Source of the DNA: Pestalotiopsis fici W106-1
Lineage: Eukaryota > Ascomycota > Sordariomycetes > Amphisphaeriales > Sporocadaceae
Assembly: GCF_000516985.1 (NCBI RefSeq)
Contig: NW_006917092.1
Location: 2,992,619 to 3,056,618 of the forward strand
Length of the DNA stretch: 64,000 bases
Reading direction: 5' to 3'
Within the stretch, counting starts at the first letter, position 1; each line of letters begins with the position of its first letter. Below are positions 48,898 through 61,317 of the stretch, piece after piece. Under the pieces are notes generated by a model. That model had not been told where the DNA came from and made no database searches. It saw nothing but the letters and a program-made list of their open reading frames with translations. A program made the position numbers and the translations under genes.

Positions 48898-49912
48898 CTT
48901 TGTTATTACTGAATACGGCTTTCGCGACAAGTGATGGCAAATGACTCCTTCTTATCCAGACTGAGGAACGCTCTATTGAGGGAATCATATCATTTAAGAA
49001 CTCATGCATGCGGGGTCATCGAATGTCGCCCGCGTCCCAAGATAATCCAGCATATCAGACTATTGAGCTGTGTTCGGAAAGGTTTCCTCATGCGTCGATG
49101 ACGGGTGTGGGGCATTGATTCAAACAGGTATGGCAGTGGCCGAGGGACGGCCGACTCGAGCGCAAACACCATTCTCGTCGACCTTCGGCATATCAAGAAG
49201 GGCATCCTATCGACCTATCATCTCAGAGCTCATGCTAGCATATGATTGGTGGCTCGCTCGCTGTCTAGCCAAGTAACCTGGTTGAGATATTCCGAGGCCT
49301 GAGATGACGGGCTGACTCTTTAGCATGGGGGCGCGATGTGACCGCGTTTTTTTCCTTGCATGCTGACGCAGTGTGACGCTGCGGAGAGATCGGGATTGGG
49401 CGCCCTTGGAATATTGGACCACGTGTTTGCTATAGCTTCGGATCCGAATTGTCGGGCTGTGTAACGTGAATGGAATACAGATATTGGCCCAAGGATACCA
49501 GATTTTCGAGTCGGCCAACAAAGGATCTAAATCGACAACGGTTTTGATGAAATGTCCTGCTGTTTTTCGTATCACTGACACGAGAATCATTAATTTCTGT
49601 TGCAAGACTCCGCAATTCGGCGTCCAGAGTAAATAGACAACCCGGAAACCTGACAGTTCACCTGTGTTCATCAAACTTTGGGAAAACGATTGTTGGCTAA
49701 TACCACTGGGTGAGAGTCATGGCTTTTGGATATCTCGAAATGCACTTACTGCAATCTTCAATCATGCAAAAGTATTGAGATCCAATTGGCACGGCCTCTG
49801 ATCTTCTACTTCCTTTTTCACCGCAAGCCCCTAACCAAACTCTTACCTGCAATGTGTTCATGGCACCAATTCATTCTCAGAACGTTCACCCGGCCTAAAA
49901 TGATACATATTG
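48898..49912. other. Intergenic region, no supported gene
   Basis: Short open frames on both strands have no domain. The left part is the likely promoter of the methyltransferase. Confidence 0.45.
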
Positions 49913-50738
49913 TCATGCCTTGAACGAATGAACCTGCCTCTCAACATATCTCCTAGTAAGAAAGAATGTGACGGTGACCGAGAAGATCAGCAACAGCGGT
50001 ACACCGACACCAACACCGATACCCACCCCGCGACTCCATAACTGGTTGAACTCCTCCTGTCCTATCCATTTCTGGGTGACAAAGTACTGGTAGAGGAACG
50101 CCGGTTGCACCGTGAACGGGCTCGATGTATCGCTTTGGGTATCATTGTTGGAACCCGTCGCGACTCGGGGCTGATCGATCACGAGGACATTGCCCTGGCC
50201 CTGGCTCGCATGATCGCGCGCCTCGGCTGCCGTCATGTTGGGCGCTAGAGTAGTCGGGAATGAGCGGAGGACCTCGCCCGGACGAAAGATAAAGTAGCTA
50301 CTATCCGTCACATCTAAGACGATATATCAGAATCATTGTTGTCGCGATACATGTGCTCCTCCAAAAGAAGAAGAAGGAAACAAGGACACTCGAGAGGGGC
50401 CCAAGGGGCCACTTACTGACTTCCCACGTGGCGGCAGATGTCTCATCTGCATTGACATTTTCCATGTGCCATTGAATTCGGACCGGTCCATCATGAAATG
50501 CCTTCCAGGAGATATTGAAGTTGTTCTCTTCGAGCAGGACGGCGGATCCGGGGGTTTGAGGAGTGGGTGTACGAGTATATGTACCCAATGGGTATGCACA
50601 ATCCCCGGCTGGACTGTCCGGGTCGCACCAGATGAACGAAGTCAAGCAGATGTCCTGCTTACATTGGCGAGTTGTGGGATCCCAGCAAAGCCCCAAAGTC
50701 GCGAGCAGTGCTGTCCATATCAATGTACGAAGTGCCAT
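49913..50738 (-). CDS. Small secretory-pathway membrane protein of unknown function
   Basis: Exons 50417-50738 and 49913-50313, with a 103-bp intron (GTAAGT...CTTAG), give 240 residues. The N-terminus MALRTLIWTALLATLGLCW is a plausible signal peptide. A Cys-containing ectodomain (TTRQCKQDICLTSFIWCD) with Asn-X-Ser/Thr sites (FNISW, NVTD, NMTA) follows, then a Gly-rich hydrophobic helix (GVGIGVGVGVPLLLIFSVTV) and a short basic tail (RRYVERQVHSFKA). That layout predicts a single-pass type I membrane protein with a short cytosolic tail. I do not recognise a named family. Confidence 0.65.
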
Positions 50739-52305
50739 GGTTTCTGGCTAGGCTAGGGTGACCAGTTATATTTGAAAAGATAGTAAATGGCTCAAAGCTT
50801 TGATAGTCACAATGTTATTGTCAACAGAGACGAGTCTTATATCTGTTCAGTAGCTAGCAATGGCAATTGTCAGGCGGGGGCTTGGTATATCTTGGCATCG
50901 CGTCAATACAACATGATTTATTTCTCATGCAAAAACTACAGCCTGTATGAACGTTGGATCAGCAGCCAAACGTTGTGTGGCGTAAGCACAGCATACTGAT
51001 ACCAAATTGAATAGAGGCTGAGAAGATGTCACCATAGCCCTGGCATTCAGTACAGAGTATATGATCTGATAAATGAAGGATGCGCTAAGCTGTGAGGTAG
51101 TGCTTATACTGCGCCGAAATCTAGTGGCAGAGTATGAGCCTCTTGCCATTGTCGCACGCTTTTGATGATCTGATATGGCCTGGTGAGCGGCGATCATGAA
51201 ATCCTATCTTTATGACATGACAATAAAATTAGACGAATAAGGTTCAGAGACTTTAGGCAGAAAAAGACCAAATCCACTTTTGACGTGCAGAAAGACAAAG
51301 TCCGATGTGGCGAGGGTTGAAATCGGGGGCATGGCCTTGGTTTGATGAGCCAGTTTCAAGAGAACCCGCCGTGGTTTTTCTTTTTCCCTTTCTTTTTCTC
51401 TCCTTCCTTTCATCCTTTTATCTTGGATTGCTCCGCCTTTCTACGCTGTTATGGTTCCCAGTGAACTGCGGATGGCTCCGAGGTAGATCCATATTCTCAG
51501 TATATATACGTTGCCTCATCTCAATTCTTCTTCTCGGCCACATGAAGAATACTGCTCTCATCAGATCTTTCGGATCATCTGATCGAAGAACCACTCAAGG
51601 GGTTTGGACGGTCTGTCGAATTATATACGCCTTGCAGTAGAAAATGAAACACTATCGGCCCTATTTGACAATCACCCAGAGAGCCTCAACCACGATCCCT
51701 CAAGTGTAACCAGATTGAACTCTCGAATAAGGCGTCATTTCTCAAGCATGTGATGCCAATACATGCTTACAAATCTTCGTCATCATTGGTAAAAAAGTGA
51801 AGTGAAATACTAGTGAATCTTGACACTGCACCTGACTTTTGGAGCAGAGGCGGCATCAATTGTTCGTGTTGCAGACACTTTTCAGCTGCTGCAGTGTGGT
51901 GATCATAACGCCAATGAACAGCGTATATTTTCTGGCAGCTACTAAATAGGTATCACATAGATTCGATGTTATATGCAAAGCATACAAATGCTGGACTTAG
52001 TCCATGCGTAACTATTGGGGGCTGTCAGGCCATGGACAAGTGGCATGCATTGTACGTGTATTACACGACGTTATGTAGCTTCACAGAGCCATCTGAAGCC
52101 AATCAGCACAACCATAGATATCAAGTCTGATTGCTATTCTTGGTTTTGAGGTCTCATTGAGCAACATTCTGCAATGCTGACTGATACACTCAACGACTGG
52201 CCAAAGACGCTGGTTCACAGGTATCGTTTCGAGAGCGTAATTGTACACGAGCTAAGCACTGGGCTAGGACATCATGGTGGTGAATTATTTCGTTGCAATT
52301 TTTGT
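50739..52305. other. Intergenic region, no supported gene
   Basis: No coding signal recognised on either strand. The sequence is AT-rich, with a T/C-rich block at 51378-51420. Confidence 0.45.
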
Positions 52306-53784
52306 TCACATTGTCTCCAACGCATCTATGAGTCTATTCCTCAAGGCAGTGTGTACCTGATCGATAATCTCCATCTCGATGTTGTCACACTTGTCCTCGG
52401 CTTTCCCCTGCCGTTCCTCGAGTTCGAGTTGACGTTCTTCGATGGCGTCGTGACATTGCTCCAAGCCAGCAACTTGAGTTTCCAGGTCTACGTTTTTATT
52501 CTCCAAGCCTTGAATCCTCTCTACTTGTGACTGATTTCGAGCTTTCATTTCCTTGAGCTCGGCACTGATTTGGTCCTGGGTTTTCCGCATTGCACATAGC
52601 TCATCTTTGAGGGCGCTGTTTTCATCTTCCAAGTCTTGAGTTCTTCTGAGTACCTCGTTGAATTTGGATAGAAACATGGCCACAGGATATGACATATTGA
52701 GATTAACTTCTTCATTCTTTTCAACACGCAGGTCGCCGGCCAAGCGCTCGCTGTATGCTTCAGCATCGGCCGTCGACAATCTTTGACCATCCAAGCGCCG
52801 TCGGGAAGACTTGGCGTCGAGCTTTGCACTGTCACGTAATCTCTTTCTCGGTGAGTCGGCTGCTGTGCTAGCCTTGCCCTCGGATGCCTGGTAGGGAGGT
52901 GGACTAGCCGTGACTACCAGGTCGCTTGCATCGGACTCGGTGATCCAGTCGTTGGTTTTTGAAGGTGCAGGAAGACCTTCGACAGGCTTATCTGATCTCT
53001 TATATGCTGGCGGAGTGGCTGCTGCAACAGTCGAGTCACCCGATTCAGACGCTGTGCTGGTATCCTTGCGTTGGATGGCCTGGGAATCAACAGTCGCAGT
53101 GCAGGCATTCAACACCTTGCCGCCAGCCCCACCATATAAAGCCCGTAGCCACCATTCCTGCTCCTTTTCCTGCTGCTGTTGATCATCGAAAGAGATTGGT
53201 GATGTGATGGCTTGCTCGAGGTATTGAAATTGTTCTTTCGACAATGTTGTGTGTGGCATGAAAACGACAAATTCGAGGACTGTCGCCAACAAGGTCATTG
53301 TTTGGAGTGTGCGTTGGGAAGCTGGCTTTAGAGAGAGATCTTCGATAGGTTGAATGAGGTTGCCAGGGTGATTGAGTTGGAACCGCACGCGTGTGATGCC
53401 GCCCAGAAGCTTGGGAATGATATCTTGGTCCATTTCTGGAACCGTAGTCATGTCGACATGATGGGTCTGTTCAAGCGAATAGATGTGATGTCGGGGCACT
53501 TCGAAATACAGAGTCGTTTTCTGTTTCTTCTTGCCAGAGCCATGGCCAAAGACGGTTACATTGAACCTGAATGTCACAACAGGTGGGTCGTAACACGTCT
53601 TGAAGGACATGCGCATTTTCTCTCTGTCGGTCTCGTTGCCTTCATCGCTGTTTCCTCCACCGGCATGCGCCTCAAATGCAACGATGACATTGGCAGCCTC
53701 TTTGCGAAAAGGCTTGTTTCGTGTAGCATCTGGATCCGCACTGCCCGCGTCGTCTTTGGCGGGTTGCATAGTTGATTCACTCAT
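52306..53784 (-). CDS. Hypothetical coiled-coil protein
   Basis: A single-exon gene of 492 residues with no named domain that I recognise. The N-terminal 190 residues look folded, with a possible beta-rich segment (PVVTFRFNVTVFGHG, then TTLYFEVPRHHIYSLEQ). The middle (about 230-330) is low-complexity, rich in Ser, Pro, Lys and Asp, with two TPPAY/SPPPY-like motifs and an RKRLRDS basic patch. The last 120 residues form a long heptad-rich coiled coil (EVLRRTQDLEDENSALKDEL onwards). ATG 53784 is the first ATG of the frame. A roughly 150-bp segment is duplicated in its upstream region (53947-54315). Confidence 0.6.
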   Translation of the reverse strand: MSESTMQPAKDDAGSADPDATRNKPFRKEAANVIVAFEAHAGGGNSDEGNETDREKMRMSFKTCYDPPVVTFRFNVTVFGHGSGKKKQKTTLYFEVPRHHIYSLEQTHHVDMTTVPEMDQDIIPKLLGGITRVRFQLNHPGNLIQPIEDLSLKPASQRTLQTMTLLATVLEFVVFMPHTTLSKEQFQYLEQAITSPISFDDQQQQEKEQEWWLRALYGGAGGKVLNACTATVDSQAIQRKDTSTASESGDSTVAAATPPAYKRSDKPVEGLPAPSKTNDWITESDASDLVVTASPPPYQASEGKASTAADSPRKRLRDSAKLDAKSSRRRLDGQRLSTADAEAYSERLAGDLRVEKNEEVNLNMSYPVAMFLSKFNEVLRRTQDLEDENSALKDELCAMRKTQDQISAELKEMKARNQSQVERIQGLENKNVDLETQVAGLEQCHDAIEERQLELEERQGKAEDKCDNIEMEIIDQVHTALRNRLIDALETM

Positions 53785-53946
53785 GGACCTAGATGGAGCG
53801 GTGATCAAGAGGGAGCGACGAAGATGCTTACCGTTGAGTACAGATAATCGTGCTCACTATCATGGCTATCACTTGATCGGTCAGCAGTCAATCGGCGTTC
53901 CAAGGTGACTCCTTCTCTCGGTCACCTTGCTGGAAGCCTAACAACA

Positions 53947-54073
53947 AGACACGACCTAGGCTCGCTACCGGTAGCCTGTGAAGGCTCCTTGCCCAAGATC
54001 CCAATCCTTTCAGCTTGCGAAACGCACACTGAGTAGGAGGTGGTCAATAGATGATCGAGGGTGCGAGTGCTAG
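53947..54073 (+). repeat. Local direct repeat, copy 1
   Basis: Starts ACACGACCTAGGCTCGC and includes GTAGCCTGTGAAGGCTCCTT and GGTCAATAGATGATCGAGGG. It pairs with copy 2 about 220 bp further on and lies 163 bp upstream of the coiled-coil gene start codon. Confidence 0.85.
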
Positions 54074-54167
54074 TCAGTCTTTTGATGGCAACAAGCAGCT
54101 AGGTAAGACCGAATGAAGGAGTACCGTCGAAACTGATGGAGATAGATGACCTTGGTTCAATGACTTA

Positions 54168-54315
54168 ACACGACCTAGGCTCGCGACCGGTAGCCTGTGA
54201 AGGCTCCTTGCCCAAGATCCCAATCCTTTCAGCGAGGGTGTCTTGAGTGTTTGCTCACCCGCGACACACGCGCTGAGTAGGAGTCGGTCAATAGATGATC
54301 GAGGGTGCGAGTGCT
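54168..54315 (+). repeat. Local direct repeat, copy 2
   Basis: Nearly identical to copy 1 in its first 65 and last 45 bases, but with about 20 extra bases in the middle (around 54234-54260). The high identity implies a recent duplication. Confidence 0.85.
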
Positions 54316-55072
54316 GGTTTAGTACAGGTCATGAACAGCAAGGTAGGATGGGGACGAGTGTTGTGGTGATGCGTTGAAGATGGCGAGTGTGTGTGATTGA
54401 CGATGGTTTGCAAAGGCCTTGAAGGTTGGCCGGGCCCCAGCCACCTTGATTGCCTCAGGTGCCTAGTGCCTGTCGCGTGCTTTAGTACTAGCGCGTCAAT
54501 CACGTGACTATAAAACAGAGCGGGGCTTCAAGTTCGCTTCCCTGGCTTGCATGTGGGGCTGAGTGGTGGCAGGCTGTCCAGGCTCACACTAGAACTGCGG
54601 TACGAACCGTCTACGTTTGGCTGCATGTGGCGTCCATTCCAATCACTATGCGAATATTGGGTTGCGACACTGATGACTCTTGTTATTGGCACATGTTAGC
54701 ATGCATGCATCGTCCAACAGTTTCGAAAGCGGCTTGCTGACAGTGTACGAGTTACTGCACTGCTATAATAAGCTCCATTGCCGGATGGCCCGCATGCCTC
54801 ATTATGCCAGATATTTCTGTCGTCAGATGCAAGATACCAGATATGACGAGAAGGCTACAGCCTGCCCAGAGATAATGGGGACGGACAGATAATATCCGTG
54901 TGTTTTTACTCCTTGATTTCCGCTTTGATTAATGATAAATGTTCGGTCAAATTTATGTTTGTAAAGTTCTTATGTAGGCAATCAATGCAAGCAAGTCCTA
55001 GAGAGTATTTCTTATTTCAATACAATCTGCAAGTGCAAGAATAGACTGCACACCTAGTAGTGAAGGAATGTC

Positions 55073-57452
55073 TCAAGCCCGTCGTGATTTTGAGTTCTCA
55101 AATCTGACCCTCTCCTCTTCCCAATTCTTCTCAATGAGCTTCTTCTTCTCGACACTTCTGACCACTAGGCAAGCAGGCAGGTGAGAGCCCGGATTGCCAA
55201 ACATGGCCCCGGGATAATCCATCGGATTCAAAGGAAGCTTTGCTCTAGGCGCAACAACAACATTGAAAGACCAAAGAATTCTCATGATGGAAACCGACAG
55301 ACTCCTTTCTGCGACGTGGACCCCTGGACAGATTCTTCGGCCAGAGCCGAAAGCAAAATGGTCACGATCGGCGACGTCGGGAGAATTGATACTCTGCTGG
55401 GCCTAATCAAGGTTAGGATGGTTCTCGTCAGAGAAAATGTAAAAGGCGACTCACAGTAGCATGATCATGAGCATAACGTTCGGGCATGAACGCATCAGGG
55501 TCCTCGTGTCGTGATGGATCGTGTTGAATGGCCCTTGCACACAAGTCAGTGAATATGGAAGATGAGCTAGCAACCGAGGCACGTACCAAGCATTTATATG
55601 TAAGCGAGAGCCCTTGGGAATGAGCATTCCCTTGTACTCGAGATCCCTGGTAGTAACATGAGGGTGACCAAGCGCGACTGGTGGTCTCCATCTCCAGACC
55701 TCTTTCATCATGCATCGCACGTATGGAAGATTCTGGAGATCTTCCCAGACGGGCACTCTATCGCCCACGACCCTGTCTTCATAAAATCTCAGTTTATGAA
55801 CATCAATCCGTAAGTTATTGTATGAAACTCACCAATCTCCTCTTGGGCCTTTCGCTGGACCTCAGGAAATGTTATCATTGCTTCTAGAAACGACATGGTG
55901 GACATTTTGCTCTGCCCCAGAGATTAGCGTCATTCACTGCCTGAGTGAGAGGTACTGTACCGTATCGGCAGCCCCCTGGATCAACATTAGATTCAAGTAT
56001 GAGGCTTCCTCCTCGGATGCGAATCCCAGGCGCTTCTCATCGGTCAAGATCCGATACAGCATCGTCTCTTTGGCATTTGGAGCCGTCGAGCCACCGCTCA
56101 TGAGTTGCTACATGGAGGTCAATATAGACTAGCGACTCGACCGTGGAAAGTTACTGACGTCTTTCAATTTGATTGCCCATTTCAAATTGTCAAGAAACAA
56201 ATCGCGACCTTTGCGCTCCCAAGGTTTCAGGGTTAAGGGTAACTTTTGCAAAAACGGAAACGTATCAACGATGTAAGACCCGGGAATGGTCGCTGTCTTA
56301 TTAGTATTGAAGTGCTGGTATGATCCTCATTGGCTCACCTTTGATGTACTCCAAGCCAGAGTCTGATTGATATTAGTAAACCTCTCCCTCCATGATCACA
56401 GGTGGATAGAAATACCGTGGATGTAGTCGATATTTGGGTCGTGTGTGCTCTTGATCTGCAATTTCGAGTTAACAACTGCGCTGTCTCAAATTGTGCAGCA
56501 GGCTGACCTCCAATCCCAAAGTCTGTAGGGCGAAAGTGCTGTACGTGTATCTGCCAATCTGAGCCCACAGGTTCTGCTGATCCGTCCCAGCGTCTTGATC
56601 AACCGATGTTTCATATATGAATTTGGCCGTCTCATAGTACAGAAACCTGGGAATATCAGCCTCTTTTAACACTTGACCACAAGATTTCCGACTTACGGAA
56701 GTCCGGCATCGGCTCTGACGGGGCTCGTTAGTTCGGAATGAGTAATCTTTCGTTGGTGCTGATGATTATGTTGTGAGATTAGTTCCATCGCATAAAAGCT
56801 TCGGGTCTAATTACCTTCCAACGTGGATCGGAGGCTCTGGTGAGTCAAAATATATTAGCTTCTCAATGTTTTCATGACTGTATAGAAATTTCCACCAATT
56901 GCTTAAACTACCGCTATCAGGTAGGCAGGTATTTCTCGAGACAAAATTACGGGACCGGGAAATTTCAAACATAGACTCTTCTTCAACAGCATGAAAGAGT
57001 TATGAACATCACAGATTTTGACTACTTACTGCAGAAAGAGCACATTCCAAGAGTTGGTCATGATGTCGTTGGCTTCGATCCAGTTTGGTCTTTCAGATGT
57101 GCTCGCAGACTTCCTGTCCATGAGCTCCTTTGTATGACATCAGTACGATATTGTGACAATTGATATTCTTCTCTCGTCTCACCTTGACAGCAGCATCAGA
57201 GTTGAGATAGTATATAGTGACCGGTCCTAGCTTGACGCGAAAGATTTCTCCATATTGGCGCGCCCACTTATTAAGCAGTAGGTGTAGACTGAGATTCTTC
57301 GCGGCAGGCACATACTGCAAGACATTGCCAATCAAGGGGAGTCCAGGTGGTCGAGGGGGTAGTTTGCCATTGTGCCTCCACTGCTGAATGAGGTGATAAC
57401 AGACAAGGCACACCAGGCCGACGACACCAAGCAAGTTCAAGTTGAGCGACAT
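55073..57452 (-). CDS. Cytochrome P450 monooxygenase
   Basis: Thirteen exons join in phase into 537 residues: 57183-57452, 57030-57127, 56815-56836, 56697-56758, 56508-56646, 56416-56455, 56339-56362, 56159-56292, 55961-56107, 55833-55911, 55587-55776, 55455-55533, 55073-55402. The N-terminal membrane anchor (LLGVVGLVCLVCYHLI) is followed by the proline-rich hinge PPRPPGLPLIGN. The I-helix is QGAADT, the ExxR motif lies in MKEVWRWRPP, and the haem loop is FGSGRRICPG with Cys453 as iron ligand. This is a microsomal class II enzyme needing a P450 reductase. Overall it resembles fungal P450s annotated as O-methylsterigmatocystin oxidoreductase-like, but the substrate cannot be deduced. Exons of 22 and 24 nt make automated models likely to fail. 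Confidence 0.88.
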
Positions 57453-58160
57453 TCTTTTTGGATTTTCATGAGTATCATTCAAAACTTTGCAAATAAGGTG
57501 ATGGATAAAGTATCGTAGGAGTGGATATTTGAGGATTTCGTTAGTATTCCATTGTAACTATGAGAAAGTACGCGTTGTATCCCGAAGCAGACCGCCGAAT
57601 CGCACATTCCTCACCAAAGCCGCGGGGATCTACTATTGTAGTCGATGCCTGCAGGCCCGGGGCGGAAATTCCGGCGTCTGGATTCCCTGTATGCCGGAGT
57701 TGTGTATAGGATGCAATTTTAGCGTTTCAGTATGCGGAGTAAGGCTTGAGATACCTTGTGTACTTTTCAGGAATGGGAAATCCCGAACATCCGCTGACTC
57801 AGCGGTCTCGGTGTATGAGGTGACATTGCAGCACGCATGTTCTACTGCCTTTTTCGATCTAATGTCGTGGTTTGCATGGTCGATCATCCATTCAGCGCAG
57901 CTCGAATGAATTCGGTTGCCAATTCTGTCTATTTTGGAAAGAATGATCCCTGTGATTGACTTATGAACTAAAAAAACTGACAAATGTCACACCGTAGATC
58001 ACCGCTCTGGGTACATGAAATAATTCTTCAGCATCTTTCTTCTGAAGCTCGAAAAGATCGACTCTTGGACTCTTTTATGAGCTCCTTCGTTCACAACATC
58101 TCTTTGCTATTGTCTCAATTGAGACAAACCGAAGATGAGTCAGCCATGGCGGTGATCCAT
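57453..58160. other. Intergenic region, no supported gene
   Basis: Promoter side of the P450 gene and 3' side of the STAND gene. Short open frames on both strands show no domain. Confidence 0.45.
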
Positions 58161-61100
58161 CTAATCGGCGGCCATAACATGTCCAGCCTTACTACCGGCC
58201 ATCTTTTCAGCTAGTTTTAGAGAAGCCAGAGCTATGCAGTCTTCCAAAGTCTTTGCAGCTAGCGAGTATTGAGGGCGCAGCAAGTTCAGGTAGTCTGCCG
58301 TGGACACGAGATGGTGCGGCATCACCTCGAAGTCGCCGCGCGAAGTCGTGATGTAATCTTCCCATTGCCACTTCGGCCAGTCGATGGAACCTCTGCGATA
58401 AAGCATCGCAGCTGGCAGTACAGGGCAGGCTCCGCCGTGCAGTAAGACCATAACAGCTCTCAGAAGTCCTTCCTGCTTTACTGGACCCAGATTGCTGCCA
58501 ATGCCGTCCCGCGTAGTTGACACATTGTCCAAAAATACTAGAAATGACACCCATATTGATCCAGAGTCTGAAATCTCGTTCGGGTCAGCTCCTAATTCTA
58601 GCGCTTGCTGAACAAGCGCCAGATCTGGCAAGTGGTTACCAATAGACGGCTCGTCGGCATGAAAGAATGCACCACGAAGAATATAGTCGAGGATAGGGCG
58701 CCCTCTTTTAGCATGTATTGCCTCTGTTGTAAGATTGGCGAAAACATATGCCGACAGATTGAAATCTATGGCAATAGTGAGGAAAGAACTGGCGTGATAA
58801 TGATACACACATAGGCTCTGGCAGAGATACCACGGCCCCTTATAGAAGCTTTCATCAATGTTGGTTTGAACCACGCGATCCAGCACAAGTTGAAGACGGC
58901 CCGCGACAGTCTTACAGTATTCTGTTGTCCTGAGATTCGCCACTGCAATGGTGCTTATGACGAAGCTTGCCAAGCCGATTATGAGGTAGTCACATGCTTT
59001 AGACCTATTCAATTCTTCTATCTGGAGCATTCGGGAATCGCAGAGCAGAACTCTCGCATCGAAAGGCCTTCCAGAGTATTCATGTAGCTTGCTTTGGCTC
59101 GAAGGGAGAGACAAGAAATCCCAGAACGATCGGTGCAGAAAATCCATCTGCCAGTCAAATATCTGCGAAACAGACGTCTCGTCCCCGTCAAAATCAATGT
59201 CATGATACCAAGAGGTTGATCCTTCAAGATATCGGCATTCTAGCAGGCCGCGGCAACGACTGTTGATCCGACGTAAGGTTGAATCGAGGTGAAATTCCAT
59301 ATTCTGGACGTTGGAAAAGTCCAACTCATCGCTGGTAGCCTGGCCCTCGGATACAGATTCAACTTCGTCTTGGATACACACCATATCAATAAGGCGGAGA
59401 GGATGAAGCGCAGTGAACTCGTGTTCCTCATACAGTGCCAGCTGAAGGAATATAGAAGCCTCTCTACGATAGAGTGGCTCAATGGAACCCATCAAGTGGG
59501 TGAAATAGGCGTCAAGATCTTTCGGGATAGCTTCGACTCTTCTCAACAACTGATGCATGTTGTCTCCATCTCGAAGTGCCTTAACTAGCCCGTACACAAC
59601 AAGCCGTACCCAGAGAAAGACTCCGGCAGCCTCTTCAAGAATTGTTCTGATGAGAGTCTTAGCTAATGATGGATTATGTTGTCGCAATTGTTCGAATCGT
59701 CGCTGGGAGCTCAATTCTTGATGTATGTAACAGTGTATATCCTCTTGAGTATGGTCTTCTAGTCGGATCTTGGGAAATCTGTCGAAGGCGTCCTGGAAAA
59801 CATTCCCTGGTCGACTGGATACGCAAAGCTTGACGTGTGAGAGCGAGGAAATGCTGCCTATGAGATCTAAGAACTCGTCTCTCTCCTGATCAGTTCCTTC
59901 AAACTCATCCAGTCCGTCGATGAGGAAAAACGTGTACCACATCTCAGAGCGAACGACCGCTGTAATGGTCTGAATGAGTTCAGAGGAAGTCCAGTGTATG
60001 TCCATCGTGGATGCGACGCGCGCTTTGTTCCAAAGAACAGGTGGGACGAACTTTGCAATGATTTGTGGTAAGTGTGAGAACATTTGAGCAAGAAGTGACC
60101 GAAGAAGCCCGATGAACGACTTTTGCAAGGGCGTCCCCGGGGCCCAGAAAAAGTAATCAACCTTGAGAACAGTCTCATTCTCGCTCCATGGGTGGAAGTG
60201 AAGATCTTGGTCAAGTTCTTCGAGCAGGTACCGCATCAGCGTCGACTTTCCACTGCCTGATAGTACAATCAGTAAATCGAAAACGACCTCAGAGTCACTT
60301 CATCTACCTACCTGGCTTTCCGTAAACCCAATAGAGCTGTCGGTTCCCGTCTTGAGATCTCGTCCAGGAGAGCAGGTCATCAAAATGCCTCTGCGACTGT
60401 GCTGGATCTAGCACCCATTGGTACGTGCTTCTATGCGCACGTTGGATCTTGTTTCTCCGCTCATCGATTTGCGGAAAAGTAAGACTTTCGTTTATCCGTT
60501 GCTGCGCGACTTCGGTTGAATCCGAAAGTATTGAGAAGCGCTTCAATAAATCTGAAGTTTCCTGATGTGAAAGTATGGCATCCAGCTTCTGCGACAATTC
60601 AGCTAATACATCTTGGTGGGAACCTTGGAGGTCTCGAAGGGCATCATCCGCAGACAAGAGCGAAGTGCTGTTAAGCTGGGCTGTAAGAGCTTGAATTTCT
60701 GATGAGAGCGAATCGGAAGTAGATTTGAAAGCATCTATAATGCGTCTCTCTGATTCATCATGGGATCGTAGAAGTTCAGCCTGCTTGGATGTGTCGCCGT
60801 GCCTGTTCAGACCATGAGTGTCAGAGATATCTGGGGTGTGCTAAAAAAAATAAAAAAAAAAATAAGGGATATTGGCATACTGCATGAACAGCATGAGTGC
60901 AAAGCTGAGATTGTCTTTGGCTTCGGCCAAATCATGCTTCAAAGTTTTCACCTTGCCTTCGTACCAAATAGACTTGATACCCATCCGAATACCCTCAACT
61001 GTTGATGACTTTTTTACCTTGAGATGTTCAAGCAGGGCAATGAGTTCGTCTGCTATACGCATGCACTCTTTGTTTGCCGTTGCCAACCTCAGTTCCGGCA

Positions 61101-61317
61101 CAGTGGCTTTCTGTACGCTGCCTGAAGGCGGCAAAGATAAGCCAAGCTCGGCATTGAGGCCCTTGAGCGACTGCAATACATCGTAAAGAGTATTATGTTC
61201 GTTCAGCGCTCCGTTGGATGCAGCCCGATACTGGGCCGCTCGACTGAGGACGTTTGCACCGTACTCGACGATCTGCAAAATGTTGCAGGCGAGCGAGAAT
61301 GCGCTGAGAGGCTCCAT
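58161..61317 (-). CDS. NACHT-type STAND / NLR-like protein
   Basis: Exons 60881-61317, 60312-60802 and 58161-60256 (introns of 78 and 55 bp) give 1007 residues. Residues 1 to about 145 match the fungal N-terminal domain of STAND proteins (MEPLSAFSLACNILQIVEYG). A helical linker follows. The NTPase has Walker A GKPGSGKST (about 307-315, restored by the second splice), Walker B FFLIDGLDEF (about 419-428) and CVSSRP (about 454-459). FLHRSFWDFL (about 682-691) is the hallmark of the helical region after NACHT in many fungal STAND proteins (DUF7791-like). The C-terminal 300 residues show no ankyrin, WD or TPR repeats that I can see, although one ELGADPNEISDSG stretch is ankyrin-like. Such proteins act in fungal non-self recognition or programmed cell death; the trigger here is unknown. 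Confidence 0.85.

Larger units (their letters stand above)
53785..55072. other. Upstream region with a local duplication, no gene seen
   Basis: The left part is the promoter side of the coiled-coil gene and holds the two repeat copies listed separately. The right part (54500-55072) shows no coding signal. Confidence 0.45.

Noticed and set aside
47223..57452. Possible secondary-metabolite cluster (methyltransferase plus P450)
   Set aside because: The two genes are more than 6 kb apart with unrelated genes between, and no synthase, synthetase or terpene cyclase is in the window.
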